Source: Diphasiastrum complanatum (Eukaryota; Streptophyta; Lycopodiopsida; Lycopodiales; Lycopodiaceae). Taken from it: 64,000 bases of DNA. The DNA is taken from contig CM055103.1 of the NCBI GenBank assembly GCA_029204225.1, positions 41,333,368 through 41,397,367 of the forward strand. Reading direction: 5' to 3'. A program made the translations under genes and the position numbers. Under the pieces are notes generated by a model, which was not told the DNA's origin, did no database searches, and was given only the letters and a program-made list of their open reading frames with translations. Positions 1-12,246 of this stretch are shown here, piece by piece. The stretch's first letter is position 1, and every line of letters starts with the position of its first letter.

Positions 1-295
1 GCTGTTCGGAAGACTGACTTGCAACATCAGAGGCTTCCGTTCTCACAGAGCAGTCACGACTAAATCTAAACTGAACCCATTTTCTTTTTGGAACCGCACG
101 TCTTCTTGGAGATAAAACCGGGTGCAACCAACAGAGTGAATCCGATCCACGGGTGGCGACACAGCAAGACATGGGGAGCGGAGGTATTGTAAGGCAGTTT
201 CGGCTCCTGGAGGAAGGGCAAGAGAGTATATTGATTCCGGAAAGAGGTGCAGGAGGTGCAATGAGATAAAATCCAAATTCTGCACTCAATGCCAT
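1..295 (-). CDS. 5' end of a probable plastid-targeted protein gene, cut by the left edge
   Basis: Read on the minus strand from an ATG at 295, the frame stays open for 98 codons to the edge of the window. The start context (acaaATGGC) is a good plant initiation context. The protein begins MALSAEFGFYLIAPPAPLS and is rich in Ser, Cys, Pro and Arg (SSRSRNC at 28-34, SPRRRAVPKRKW at 62-73) with very few acidic residues until about residue 87. It then changes to VRTEASDVASQSSE (84-97). That is the classical layout of a chloroplast transit peptide followed by the mature N-terminus, with possible stromal cleavage near VRT. The mature protein lies outside the window, so its function is unknown. Overlapping ORFs in the other minus frames have less protein-like composition. 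The transit-peptide call is inference from composition. Confidence 0.6.
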   Translation of the reverse strand, partial: MALSAEFGFYLIAPPAPLSGINILSCPSSRSRNCLTIPPLPMSCCVATRGSDSLCWLHPVLSPRRRAVPKRKWVQFRFSRDCSVRTEASDVASQSSEQ

Positions 296-1625
296 TTGTG
301 GGCTTACTAATTAACGATCTGTTGAGTTCTGTGAGCAAGCAAACAGAATGCGCTTGCTCCTCGCGATAACAACAGCATTCATAAAGGAGCAGTAGGAAGT
401 GGGAGAGAGGAGTAGCAACAAGAGTATGGCTCGAATTCTCGCCCACCCTTCTTTGTTTGTGATCTTCTGATCTTTGTAAAAAGACTAAAGACCCAAAACG
501 TGGCCCAACTATTTTGCTTCATTTTTTTTTCCTGCATTATGGGACATATCCTACCTAAGGGTTCCCTTAAATCACATTTTTGCCCAACATGATTTTTTTG
601 TAATGATTAAATATTGGGCATCTAAGGGTAATCAAAGAATTTTAGCTTTGCCCGCATCTATGGATCGTATCTTACAAGCACTTGAGCTTTTGGCCCCAAG
701 TGTGCTCACAGCCATAGGTTTTTTTTATTTTAGATTTGGGTTGCCCGGAGCACCATGTCATTGGGCAGCCAAAAAGATTATCCCATAATCAAACTCCTGC
801 TTTGTCTAGTAACTCATATTATTGCAAGTTGGACAACTATCTCACAAACATGTGGGTGATTGGGAGAAGGATGCTAGTGCCCACAAAAGAAACGGCCCCC
901 ACATTTAAAAGTTGGATCACAATTCACGATGGAGGTTGAAGCGTGCGATGGCAGCTCTCTTGTTGGTCGTCCCACCGCCATCCCTCTCTCACATATTGGG
1001 GGAGGGCCTTTTGCTATCACCATTGTTGGTGACGACGACGACTCCTTCCTCCACGCTGCCTTCTTGTTCTTCCTTCCCTCCGCTTTCGCCCTCTTCTTCA
1101 TTTCACCCTGCTAGCGCTTCCTCCTCTTCTTCGCCTGGCTCCGCCTTCTCTCTGCTTGCGGCCTACTCTCCTCTTGCTGCTCCTTGCTCGCCACCTATTA
1201 TAGGATTCCTTTCCTCAGAGTCGATGCTTCCTTGGCCTCCAATTGTGGTTGCAGGGTGTTCTGCTCTCCATCCTACTCACCCTTCCCTTTTCCCTCCCTT
1301 ACAGTCAACCTTGCGCCCTTTCTCTGGAGTGGGCCCCACTCTAGGCCGGCTCCACCTTTGCTCCCCCTTTCACCTTCTTATGGGCCAATCTTCTCAGTCG
1401 TTGGGGCCGCTTCTGGCTTCCGAGGATTAGTGCTCAGGTGTGTGCTCAAGAAAACTAGCAAACTATAGGAATAGAATCGGCAAGTTATCTAAAAAATCGG
1501 CATTTTTTTGTGAATGGTAAGGGAAAGTGGTCCTTCCGTGTCATAATGTTAAGCACTTTCAGAATGACACAAATTCGCATTTTTCCATTCTTCTTGGGAA
1601 CAATGACTATGGGTGAAACTCATTA
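296..1625. other. Upstream region of the left-edge gene; no other gene seen
   Basis: Bases 296 to about 470 would be the 5' leader of the left-edge gene. The rest shows no convincing coding sequence. A 172-codon plus-strand frame at 912-1430 exists, but it is a C- and T-rich low-complexity stretch (runs of Ser, Pro, Leu) that is also open in a second frame. I read it as compositional, not as a gene. Confidence 0.4.
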
Positions 1626-2110
1626 TGTCATGCCCATGACTGGTCTCGGGTGGCGTGTCCATGCTAGGAAGGGGAAGACCAACAACCTGTAAGTTAATTG
1701 TGAATATAAGGGAATTGGGGCCCTTATGTGTACATGGTCATAATTAATGGTTGTAGGTCTAAACACTTGATGGTGGATTTGTATGGGTCTATCAGTGAGT
1801 CATTGGGGAACCGGATGACGTGGCTCAGATAGGCTGCAAAGGTGTCCAGTGAGGTGCCATAGTGCACTACTAGTGGTGCATGGGCCTTGGAGGGTATAAG
1901 TAGACCTATTGGGCTCTCACTAGTGTATGCTTGATAGCATGACCGATAGCAGTATGTTGCTGGTGTGAGGCCTCATTCCTCTTTGTGATTGATAAATAGC
2001 TTGGGGGCTAGATCCGTTCGATCTAGGTTTGGTTGGGTTGGTTTGTCCACCATCAAGTTCCCTTGTGTTGCTTGTGATTGGCATGTTTAGAATAGAATCC
2101 TTGGATTGAG
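1626..2110 (+). repeat. Gypsy-type LTR, left copy
   Basis: This 485-bp block begins TGTCATGCCCATGACTGG and recurs at 7725-8209 with about 93-94% identity by eye. Most differences are C/T or G/A transitions. Both copies carry a TATA-like TATAAGTA (1895-1902 here). The right copy directly follows a Gypsy integrase and a polypurine tract, which fixes it as an LTR. I see no tRNA primer-binding site after this left copy, so it could be the 5' LTR of a decayed element or a separate solo LTR. The 3' boundary is uncertain by some 25 bp, since a CA end near 2083 is also possible. Confidence 0.75.
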
Positions 2111-3277
2111 AGCCAATTCTAAGCTCATTTTGCCATTGATTTGTGTTCAAGAGAAATGTCAAATTGTGGGGATTTTTCCATTGTGTGATATGGAATCTTG
2201 ACACTTTTTCGAGAATTCAATGGAGTATGCAACGAAGTGGTGAAAGTGCGGATTATTCTTCCCATGGATTTCCTTGTTTGAAGTGTAATCGATTGTGTGG
2301 TAAGTGCACTACCAAGTATACAATCAGTTCGATTTTTAGACACTTCATATTGGTTTTCAAGAAGAAAATTTCAGGTTTTCAATTCACTTGTGTTGTCGTT
2401 TACTTCATTAGAGACACTTTTCCGTTAGCAACGGGATCAATTAGAGTAAATGCTGGTTTTTACGACTTTTGGTTTGTTAAATAATGATTTAGGTGGTTTT
2501 GTTGGCTGTCTTTTGCTTTTTATTGAGACAGTCTTGGCTTGAATCTTAGGAAAAACAGGAAAAGAAGCACAAAAAAGACTAATCACTATTATGAGTGTTG
2601 GTGGTTCTTACAGGATTTGCATGGAGGATTTTTTTTTATGATTCACGAGTTCGAGCTGGCTTTTTCAGAAAACTAATAGTCTTTTGCAGGCTTGTGTAAA
2701 TCAGTAAAGCCATGTTATGATGGTATGAATTACAGGAAAGCCTATCCTGTGCTTGAAGGATGAGGCAACCTGCAAGACTGGGGCTTTTTGTAAATTTTGG
2801 CAGCATAGACCCTGTTTGTCAAGTTTAAGAAATCTTATGAGTGTACAATCTGTAAGAAAGCATTGTTTATGCATAAAGGAAAGCATAGCAGCAGTGTTTG
2901 CATTCTTCTAACACCTTTTATCTGTAAGAAATGTAGTAAGAAGGGTATATAGCTTCAAGCTAAAGCTAGTACAAGTCTTAAGCTCTATTTTTTTCACAAA
3001 ATATGATGCTTAGGATTATGGCAAAGCAAAGCACTACAAATCCGCCCTGAATGCTTCTTGTATCTGCATAAACAGCAGAAGGGAAGCAAGAAAATATTCA
3101 GGCATCAACAAAAAAGCTAATTTAACTATGGTTCTGGAAAAAAACAGCTGATCTAGGCTCAAAATTAGTGCCTGATTGCACCAGCGCGCTCTCCATCCTT
3201 ACATCCACATGTAGGAAGTCAGAGGTTGATGAGGAGGAAAAATCACGCCATTACCTCTCCATTGATGACCTCCTTAG

Positions 3278-3328
<51 letters not shown>

Positions 3329-6300
3329 GCCTTTCAACTCGCGGACAACTCGCGGAGAGCAAGTGAAGCCCGAGGTTTCTATTTGTGAGGGAAAAGGGGG
3401 GAGGGGGGTTGTGCTAAACTTAAGTTTATTTTCTGGTAAACTCTAGTTGTAGTTGGTAGCAAGTAGGTTGAGGAGGGGGAGGGGAGGCTTGGAGGCTATT
3501 GTAAGGTTTTTTTTTCCCTGCATTTTGTGTTCCATGAGCATTCTAGTTGTTAAAGACTATACAAATGCAAATGTAGTTAATATAGTTATATAAACATAAT
3601 GGCCTAAATATTGGTACAAATTAGATTTTTGAGGCATACAATGGTTTTTCCCGCAAATTTGTTACACAATATCCATTTTGCAAAATCATTGGTATAAAGT
3701 CCATAAGCACGATGTTGTTGAAAACTGCGTTTTTTATTGACATTGCTCAATTAGAAAATTATACCCTCATTGATGGCAACCGAACGTAAATTTTTTAAAA
3801 TTTTCAATTTTTGTGCAAATGGAGGGAGTGATATTCCAGTTAGGGGAGGCAAATGAAAATTCGCCCGACATCGCTTGACAGTGATGGCCCCTTAAAATAT
3901 TAAACACATGGTTGCAAATTTCCGACCACGATGTGCTGGAATTTCATCTACGCAATGAATAGGAAAAACCTAATGCAAAATCTATCTAATTGATTATTAG
4001 CCATTATGATATACAGCTTGGGCTTAAAAACAGAAATTTTTCTGGTGAGTAAAGCCCGGAAGTTGTCGATGACTGGATAAACCGTTTGTTGCTGCACAAC
4101 TTCCCAGAGTAAACAAAAGCGAATTTCGTCGGTGCTTTGGCTCAAGCCTCAAGAGAGTGCAACCCATAGAACTGTGACTAGGCTGAATTCCTGGTGGAAT
4201 TAATGAAATGTGTATTCGCTTTATTAACTGCAATGGGCAATCGAGAACGGGAATTCTTGGATTTCTTGGCCAAGGTGTCATTTTTTCAAAATCGTGCACG
4301 GCCAGAAAGGGCCCAGAAGCCTAGGATGAAAATTGAAACGGAACAAAAAAGTTGTTTCTTGATGTGCTTGAAGTCGTGGGCGTACCAACACTATTTGTTG
4401 TTTAGAACAAGAAAAAGTCGGTTCATTCTTCCGCATTTCTAAATTTGTCACTCAAGACATGTTACGATGAATAATTTTATCCTTTTAGTGACCGTAAAGA
4501 TTGCAAAAATGGGCGAAGAATGTGGCAATGGAAATTTATTTATGAAGTTGGAATTTGTTAATAAATCCTGAAAACTTCATATTATTGTACTATTTTTTTT
4601 TGACACTTTGATCAGGAAGTGGAGGGCCTTTATGGAGGAAGAACATGTGGTATAAGACGCATGCAATTCCAAAATGAAGATCTGAAACTAACTGGATCAC
4701 TTGACCGTAGTATGGTCATAAATCTTAGAGATGCCAAATACTGTCGGTCATAAAACGTGTGTTTTGTCGGAAATTTGAGATGTTGGTCATAACCCCTTTT
4801 TTGGATATCTCAAATTTACAGAACCGGAAGCCCGACAAGCTATTTCTTTGTAAAAGATATATTGGTGAATTTCTTAAACTCTTATTAACCCGGTTTCTTG
4901 TGATTCCTTGGAAGGTAATTTTTTATTACCCGTTGACCTTGGACAATGTCACACACATGGTTAATGACGTTTTTTTCTCTAAACGGTTTTCCTTGCTTAA
5001 ATCTTCAAGAACTCTTTTTTCTGATCTCAACGCTGGTAATAAAGAAGATCTTTTGTTAAGTCATTGTGTTGGGACATCATTGGTATTTGCTTACAATAAT
5101 GCAACACTTCTTTGGCTTTCAAGTTTTTTTCGGATCTTTTCTTGGAAACTTCTCCCAAGGCAAATCTACATTGATATGCACCCCTTGGAAACTCGTGTCA
5201 TTTTTTGTAAAAAAAGGGGGAGAAGTAGGAAGAAAAGAGAGTTACCAATGAAATACATCTATCATAGATTCCAGGGGGAATCTGTTATGTGTATAGATGT
5301 GGGACCTGTTTTAAGAATCAGAAATGATAGGATATTTAGGTATTACATAAAACCTTTATGGATTATAGTAGATATCTGGTTTGAAGATTTAAAGGGGAGA
5401 AATTTGGGAAGTACTCTTGCGGTAGAAAAGCGGCTGATAACAAGTCCGATTGATTTGTGTCAGAACTTGGTAATTCTATTGCAAGATGGGGGTTTGTTGA
5501 AACCTGTTCCTTGCTGGCAATAGTCAGCTTGATCTTAGTTTGGACTGAGATCCGTGGGTTGATGCAAGGGAGGAAATTCATGCTAGCAATATATTCTTTT
5601 GAGTTTATCTCTGGTTGAGATTTTGAGGTGAAATAGCACTCTTTGAGAAATATTCTCTCTTAGAGGATAACCAAGTTACAGGATTCTCGATTATGAAAGT
5701 GTTGTGTCAGGAGTCATTTGTAGAGATATGCTATGTAGTGAATCTTTGTGGGATCATTAAACCATTTGTACAAACTTTTAATCCTATGGATCTACAAAGT
5801 ACTTCATGAACTAAGTTATTTGCATGTACATATAGGCATATTGATGAGAATTGTGTTTGAGACAATTTCTCGCTGGGTTATAGCAATTTCTCATTGAGAA
5901 TTGCTTATTGACCTAGGGTTGCTTTAGAATCAAATTAAATGTGGTGTTTTGGTACCACACCAAGACATTTAAATATTTTCTAAATCCGATACAGCTAACC
6001 AAGCTAGGAGCGCTACTTCTGAATTAGTTGTTGTAAATCAACAATAGAAATCTTACTTATGGATATTATTGTTGAAATTTATTGCTTATAAGTCACAACA
6101 TTTATGATTTGTTTTGGATTCATTTACAGATGGGTGTGCATAGAATACACGAAAACTTTTGGGACTTATCTTTTCCCATTCAGAAAGGGCGGAATGCTAT
6201 CCTAGAAGACTCAGGAGAGTTGGATAGTTGTGGGTTGCCAAAAGTTAGAACTTCACATAATGAGGTTCTGGTAAATCTTAAGTTATTCTAGATTAGAACT

Positions 6301-6634
6301 TAAAAGGAAAATCTAGACGTATTCTAGATTGGGATCCTAACTTTGGAATGACAATTTGTGCCATGTCTGAAGTAAGGGCGTTTTCTAGATTACAATCCTT
6401 ATATTGGCACCGTGTGAGAGTTGGAAAAGTATGGAACTTTCCAGATGGAAAGGACTTTCAGGTACAACTCATGTGTCTTTTAAGAATTGTGATGCACTCT
6501 TATGATAGGGTATGGTCTTTGGAATCTGGAGAGTTGAGATTGGTGATACATAACTCAGATTCTAGGAAGTACCTAATCCATAGGAGAGGATAATGTTCAT
6601 ACCCTGGATGAATAAATAGGTTAGTGAAATTTTG
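2111..6634. other. No identifiable gene; probable decayed transposon interior
   Basis: AT-rich sequence with many stops in all frames. The longest open frame (4759-5523, plus strand, 254 codons) has no motif I recognise and an amino-acid make-up typical of chance translation of AT-rich DNA (many Phe, Leu, Ile, Lys). Short degenerate runs near 2820-2940 could encode Cys/His residues but are too short to call. A (CT)n tract lies at 3278-3326. Confidence 0.5.
3278..3326. repeat. (CT)n microsatellite
   Basis: About 49 bp of CT repeats with one interrupting G. It is one of several CT/GA tracts in this window. Confidence 0.95.
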
Positions 6635-7705
6635 GAACAATTGATCACCTTACCAAATCGACTATGTTTATTCGGGGATAGGCCAAGAAGTTATAGAGTA
6701 TCTGTTTAGGCTTTACAGATTATCAAAGTGACATTATGAATATTCACGTTTTGAAGTTCATTGGTCGCTTTTTGGTCGACCGTATTTGCTAAACTAGAGA
6801 TGACTCTAAAGCTTAAATGTTCTTCTGATCATTGGTTGTTGCCTATGTGAGGGTATCACGTTCTTTTATTGAGTATAGGACAAGAATTCAATGAATTGTG
6901 ATTGATGAATCATAGTTTAGATTCTAGTTATACTTAATCGTTTAAAAGAAGGATTACTTGCATGATCAGAAGATCGGATAAAATATGTATTCATATTTTC
7001 ATAGCAATCTCCTTGGAGAGGAAGTTATCCTTGATGGAGATTGAATTATAGTAAGCATTTGGCTACCGGTTATAGACCGTTTACGCTTATGTACGGATTT
7101 GAGCCTAGGTCACCCATTGTGGTTGAGACTTGGTCAATTAAGTTTAAGAAAGTAGTGGATTTTCTACATGATATGCAGGAAATACTACGAATTGCATGTG
7201 AGAATGTCCAGAGTGCCCAGGATAGGGACCGACGTTATGCAAATCTGAAAAAGATCACCGAGAGACTTCCAAGTGGGGGATTGGGTATACTTGAGAATCC
7301 CGAAGGATTCGAGTGTAATGCGTACCGGCAAGCATTATAAATTGTCCCCTAGATATAGAGGACCATATAAGATCTTGAAAAAGATCAGATCCTTAGCTTA
7401 ACCAATTGGGACTCCCGGAAAGATCGCAAGTGCATCCCGTATTTCATGTAAGTTGTCTCTAGAAGAGTCTACATGAAGGAGAGTATCTTGGATCTGGAGA
7501 TCAATTGGACCTGTTTGATGAATCGTCGGTTGTATCTCATCTTGAACCCGAAAAGGTCTTGGATGAAAGAACTAAACGATTGAGCAATCGTATAGTTACC
7601 GAGCATCTGGTTTGATGGATGAGATGTACGGACGATGATGATTCCTAGTAACAGGAGAGAAGCTTAAGGAGGTTCTTTCCCAGTTTTAAGTTCTGAGGAC
7701 AGAAC
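6635..7705 (+). pseudogene. Gypsy integrase core and C-terminal region, degenerate
   Basis: Successive frames give IDHLTKSTMFI (from the conserved DRLTKxAHFI block), a frameshifted core, ATGYRPFTLMYGFEPRSPIV, ENVQSAQDRDRRYANLK, KHYKLSPRYRGPYKILKKI and HPEF-like text ending in HLEPEKVLDE. This is the usual order of a Ty3/Gypsy integrase: catalytic core, GPY/F module (RGPYKILKKI) and tail. Numerous frameshifts and stops make it non-functional. The longest clean frame is 7041-7340. The same family, better preserved, appears three times at 57.7-61.8 kb. Confidence 0.8.
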
Positions 7706-7711
7706 TTGAAT

Positions 7712-7724
7712 AAGGGGGGAAGAA
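7712..7724 (+). other. Polypurine tract of the Gypsy element
   Basis: AAGGGGGGAAGAA lies immediately before the TG of the right LTR, where plus-strand DNA synthesis would be primed. Confidence 0.75.
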
Positions 7725-8209
7725 TGCCATGCCCATGACTGGTCTCGGGTAGCGTGTCCATGCTAGAGACCGGTAAACCAACAACCCGTAAGTTAATTGT
7801 GAATATAAGGGAATTGGGGCCCTTATGTGTACATGGTCATAATTAATGGTTGTAGGCCTAAGCACTTGATGGTGGATTTGTATGGGTCTATCAGTGAGTC
7901 ATTGGGGAGCTGGATGACATGGCCCAAATAGGCTGCAGAGGTGTCCAGTGAAGTGTCATAGTGCACTACTAGTGGTGCATGGGCCTTGGAGGGTATAAGT
8001 AGACCTATTGGGCTCTCACTAGTGTATGCTTGATAGCATGACTGGTAGCAATATGCTGCTGGTGTGAGGCCTCATTCCTCTTTGTGATTGATCCATAACT
8101 TGGGGGCTAGATCCGTTCGATCTAGGTTTGGTTGGGTTGGTTTGTCTATCATCAGGTTCTCTTGTGTTGCTTGTGATTGGCATGCTTAGAATAGGATCCT
8201 TGGATTGAG
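7725..8209 (+). repeat. Gypsy-type LTR, right copy (3' LTR)
   Basis: Starts TGCCATGCCCATGACTGG directly after the polypurine tract. It matches 1626-2110 almost throughout, including the TATAAGTA at 7994-8001. Its right edge abuts the next Gypsy fragment, which reads in the opposite direction and is broken there. This suggests the element inserted into that older Gypsy copy. Confidence 0.8.
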
Positions 8210-9415
8210 GACTTTATACATTCTGTGTGCTTCATTTCATAGATGAAATCGGCATCAAGCAATTTCTGCAACTCTTGTTTGATCAATTCAGTGTAGTTTG
8301 AGTTACAACGGTAATATCGACTCACCTTCAGTGTTGCTCCTTTGACCAAAGGTATGGTGTGTTGGACTACAAATGATGGAATTTCCTTCAAACATTTATA
8401 AGACCATGCAAAGCAATCTTTATATTCCATTAATACTTCTCATATCTTAGTGAATTGTGAGGGCGTGAGTTTTGCTTCCACATGAACAATTTTGTCTTCT
8501 TCGTCTGGCTCTGCTAGATTTATCGGTTGAGTGTGAGCCGGCGGTCTCTCGTAGACTTGTTTTTCTCTTTTCTGATTTACATCAGGCTCCCATTGCGCTT
8601 TTGGTAACATGATCACCACCTCGTCCAATGTATAACTTTTGAGGTTATCTGGCACATCAAGGGCTGGTGCCTTGCTCGTTTCTTCTGTCAAAAAGTTGAT
8701 CGTCGTTCGATTCACAAGTGATAGCTTGTGCATTGCTTCTGACATTCTTGAAGCTGATGTTTAAACTTGGTCATATGGTGATTCAACAACTTTTTTCTTT
8801 CTGCGTACATTATCATTGGTTGTTGTTGCCTCTTTGCTCGTTGCCTTCTGTTGAGGCTCCTTGACATTCATTATATGATCTCGAATGTCTACATCCACCA
8901 TGGCTATGGCCTCTTCTGGTAAATCGCTCCCCTTGATCACCTGATTGTATCTTTGCTTTTGTTGATTTTTCTTTGGTATAGGTGCTTTCGGTGGTGGCGT
9001 CTTGGAGACTTTAGCACGTGGAGTGGCTGAACTGGTATTCGTTGATGTCCATAGCGTGTAGGATCCATGTGATGTAGGATCTACTCATTGTCATCTCATC
9101 TTCCTCATCATACAATAATGCATATTGCCAAGGAACTAGATCATCTTCAACAAGTTCCAAAATAGGTTCCATTAATAGCCATGCTACATTCATCATGTTC
9201 ATTGAGATAGGCATGTCTAGGGAGAATCCTCTTGGTGGTGATTCGTTGGGTTCTGAATCTGAATCTAGATACGGATGACATGTATGCCTAACCATACAGT
9301 CAATTATTGCCAATGCATATGTCCACAAAAACGGTATCAATTTGTGAATCATAGTGAACACCCATTGAAGCTTTTGGGTGATCAATGTCGTGGTCTGTTG
9401 TGGAAGAATTGTCAT
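8205..9415 (-). pseudogene. Second Gypsy retrotransposon fragment: pre-RT region and RT N-terminus
   Basis: On the minus strand, frames 9415-9011, 8745-8440 and 8430-8205 follow each other. The last encodes EYKDCFAWSYKCLKEIP, VVQHTIPLVKG and LQKLLDADFIYEMKHTE. These are the well-known block just before and at the start of Gypsy reverse transcriptase (E..DVFAWSY, HTIPL, LLEAGFIYPVxHSEW). An in-frame stop separates the frame ending LTPSQFTKI from EYKDCFAWS. The upstream frames are charged linker (DEEDEMTMSRSYITWILHA). The fragment is cut on the RT side by the LTR at 7725-8209 and on the other side near the Copia LTR at 9458. Confidence 0.75.
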
Positions 9416-9457
9416 TAGCTTTGGGTGGTATAGGTCTCACCACCCATGTGGAGGGTG

Positions 9458-10254
<797 letters not shown>

Positions 10255-10570
10255 TGGTATCAAAGCTTGTGTTGCAGATTATTGAAAGATCAGCCATAAT
10301 TAGCAAAGATTTGGGGGAGTTACCAATTCTAGAGTGTGCTAGATTGTTTTCTACTCAGAAATCAAGCATTTTACATGTGTAGAATTGATCTTTTGTAGGT
10401 CAAAACTCAGCTTAGGTTTCTGAACTTGAAGTAGGTCCGATTTCACACGTGCCTTACTAGATTTGGCTGATTTTAATTACATTAGGAAAGCTTCATTAGA
10501 GGCTACAAGATTCTATATCAAGTTTGGCAATTGCATGTACAATTTGCAAGATTTAATTTTTTGTCCATAT
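10255..10570 (+). other. Copia primer-binding site and untranslated leader
   Basis: TGGTATCAAAGC (10255-10266) is one base off the plant Copia site TGGTATCAGAGC, complementary to initiator tRNA-Met. The following 300 bp is homologous to 33235-33446 after the other LTR of this family, so both copies were 5' ends of elements whose genes are now lost. Confidence 0.8.
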
Positions 10571-10586
10571 TTTTGAGAAAAACCCT

Positions 10587-11290
10587 TCTCTACAAGTTTG
10601 GCCTTGTATATCGAAACATTTCCATTCGGTCCATACTTGAATTTGTAAACCCACTTGCACTACACTGTCTTTTGTTTCTCTAGCACTGGTTGTAGTGTCC
10701 ATACCTTGTTCTTCTTCATCGATTCAATTTCTTCGTTCATGACTTGGATCCATTTGTCCTTTTTTGGACTGTCAATGGCTTTCTTGAATGTTTGTGGTTC
10801 GCCACTGAATCCACAAAATTCTTCGGATGTAGAGGTCGAGCTGCCTGGCACAAATCTTGCTGGCGCTCTTCGCTCTCTTGTTGATCTCCTGGGAGATTTT
10901 TCTGGTACTACAATGCTCTTGCCTTTGTCTTTTCAACTAGATCCAAAACCATCTCGATTTACAAGAGTTGTAGCTGTTGGCAGGCTTGCGAACCTTTCTT
11001 CATCTGATTCATCACTCAACTGATGTGGAGTTCAAACACCTTCGTCTGAGTGTTCGGGTTTTGCTCCCTCTTTCATGGTTGACAAGTCATAATACTGCTT
11101 CTCTAGGACTTCATAGCTGGTAGAATCATTGTCGGCCATTGTTATGGTCTCATTGAACTTGACGTCTCTAACGGTCTTCACTAGATTCATTTTTGGCATG
11201 TAAATCCTGCAATATGACTAATAATTGTCATATTCGACGAGGTATCCTAATTCGAGCTTCTCGTCGAGCTTCTTCCAAAATTTATCAGAA
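10587..11290 (-). pseudogene. Copia fragment: integrase-RT linker and RT N-terminus
   Basis: Reading down from 11290 on the minus strand gives FWKKLDEKLELGYLVEYDNY, a Ser/Pro-rich linker with RRSTRERRAPARFV, then EPQTFKKAID, KWIQVMNEEIESMKKNKVW, and finally KWVYKFKYGPNGNVSIYKAK. This is the standard Copia order, ending in the first RT block (CKWVYKxKxxxDGxxxxxKARLV). Stops and frameshifts are present. It ends abruptly near 10587 and is replaced by unrelated sequence near 11290. Confidence 0.8.
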
Positions 11291-11366
11291 ATGTGTGCAT
11301 AAGATGAGTTTGGCTCACAAAATTTATCACACCACAAAATTGTAAATTTTTGGTTGGACACCTGAT

Positions 11367-11598
11367 ATCGGTACGACGCGCGAGTGCACGACTACTCGGG
11401 ATTCTCTTTAGCTCGCGTGCATGGATCCGATATTGGTACAAATATGCAATATCGGTATGATGCGACTGCTCTGGATTTTTTTTACCTCTGGCGCGTCGCT
11501 CCAATATTGGTACTGATATGTGATATTGGTATGACGTGCAGATGTACAACTGCTCTTGGTTTTCTTTACCTCTGGCACATCGATCCGATATTGGTACG
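11367..11598. repeat. Three tandem units of about 76-80 bp with GATATYGG motifs
   Basis: Three diverged direct units share a GATATCGGTA / GATATTGGTA core, a GACGYGC-type block, a TTTACCTCTGGCGCG-type block and a second CCGATATTGGTA. The ORFs that cross it are internally repetitive on both strands only because the DNA is. The motif resembles the sites scattered through 39.4-46.6 kb. Confidence 0.75.
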
Positions 11599-11860
11599 GA
11601 CAAGATGAAAAGTAGAGAGAATATAAGAACTTTCAGAGAGAATATTGAATTTTTTCCACTTCGGCGCAGCGGCTACGCCTCCTCCTCTTTGCAAAGATTT
11701 TGAAATGTGTGATCGTTCAAAAGACAGAGATCAATAATGTGAAAAGTATGAAGCTTCCTAACTCTGAATGACAGTACTAGACACTATCTAGTGTGATTTG
11801 TGGTACTCCAAACAGACAAATGAGAGATTTCTTGGCAAACCTCTCACACAAATAGCACTT

Positions 11861-12062
11861 TCCACAACAACTAGGAAGTATTGTAAGAATCTCCCCCACT
11901 CAACAGATTTTCAATCTGTCTAATAGTGCCCTGGCCTTTTGGATGCCTCCGGGACTGTGCTTTTCACAACAACTAGGAAGTATTGTAAAAATCTCCCCAC
12001 TCAACAGATTTTCAACATGTTTGATACTGCCCTGGCCTTTTTGATGCCTCCGAGACTGTGTC
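11861..12062 (-). repeat. Tandem duplication of 102 bp in a Copia leader
   Basis: The segment containing CAACTAGGAAGTATTGTA and CAACAGATTTTCAA occurs twice with a period of 102 bp (CTAGG at 11871 and at 11973), differing at roughly a tenth of positions. It lies downstream, on the minus strand, of the LTR and primer-binding site at 12231-12509. Confidence 0.85.
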
Positions 12063-12230
12063 TTTGCTCCCCACTGATGATTCTGAGCTCCAAACCTACA
12101 AAATACACCAAAGAAGGATTTCTTCCAGCCGTTTTTATCTCTCCAAGCTTTCACCTCCCATGAAGGACTTTCTCACTTCATTGTGGAGCTTGTGACAAGC
12201 TGTATCCACTGATCAGGCACACAAGACTAT

Positions 12231-12246
12231 TGCTGCTCTTATACCA
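12231..12246 (-). other. Copia primer-binding site
   Basis: On the minus strand TGGTATAAGAGCAGCA directly follows the LTR end TTGACA. It differs by one base from the usual TGGTATCAGAGC. About 600 bp of leader follows toward lower coordinates. Confidence 0.75.

Larger units (their letters stand above)
1626..8209 (+). mobile_element. Decayed Gypsy (Ty3-type) LTR retrotransposon, about 6.6 kb
   Basis: Two related LTRs in direct orientation flank a region whose right end still encodes the integrase C-terminal half, the tail region and a polypurine tract. Gag, protease, reverse transcriptase and RNase H are not recognisable between 2111 and 6634. Either the internal part has decayed or been replaced, or the left LTR is unrelated to this insertion. 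No clear target-site duplication is seen. Confidence 0.5.

Noticed and set aside
912-1430. 172-codon plus-strand ORF rich in Ser, Pro and Leu
   Set aside because: C/T-rich low-complexity DNA leaves two frames open at once. No domain, no conserved pattern and no second copy to test constraint.
2820-2940. Possible C2H2 zinc-finger remnant (YECTICKKALFMHKGKH)
   Set aside because: Only one weak finger-like stretch, with stops on both sides. The spacing does not match plant or animal C2H2 fingers well.
4759-5523. 254-codon plus-strand ORF
   Set aside because: Phe/Leu/Lys-rich text typical of AT-rich chance translation, inside a decayed Gypsy region. No recognisable motif.
11247-11603. Internally repetitive minus-strand ORF
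   Set aside because: The repeat is in the DNA (76-80 bp units) and shows up on both strands. There is no independent sign of coding.
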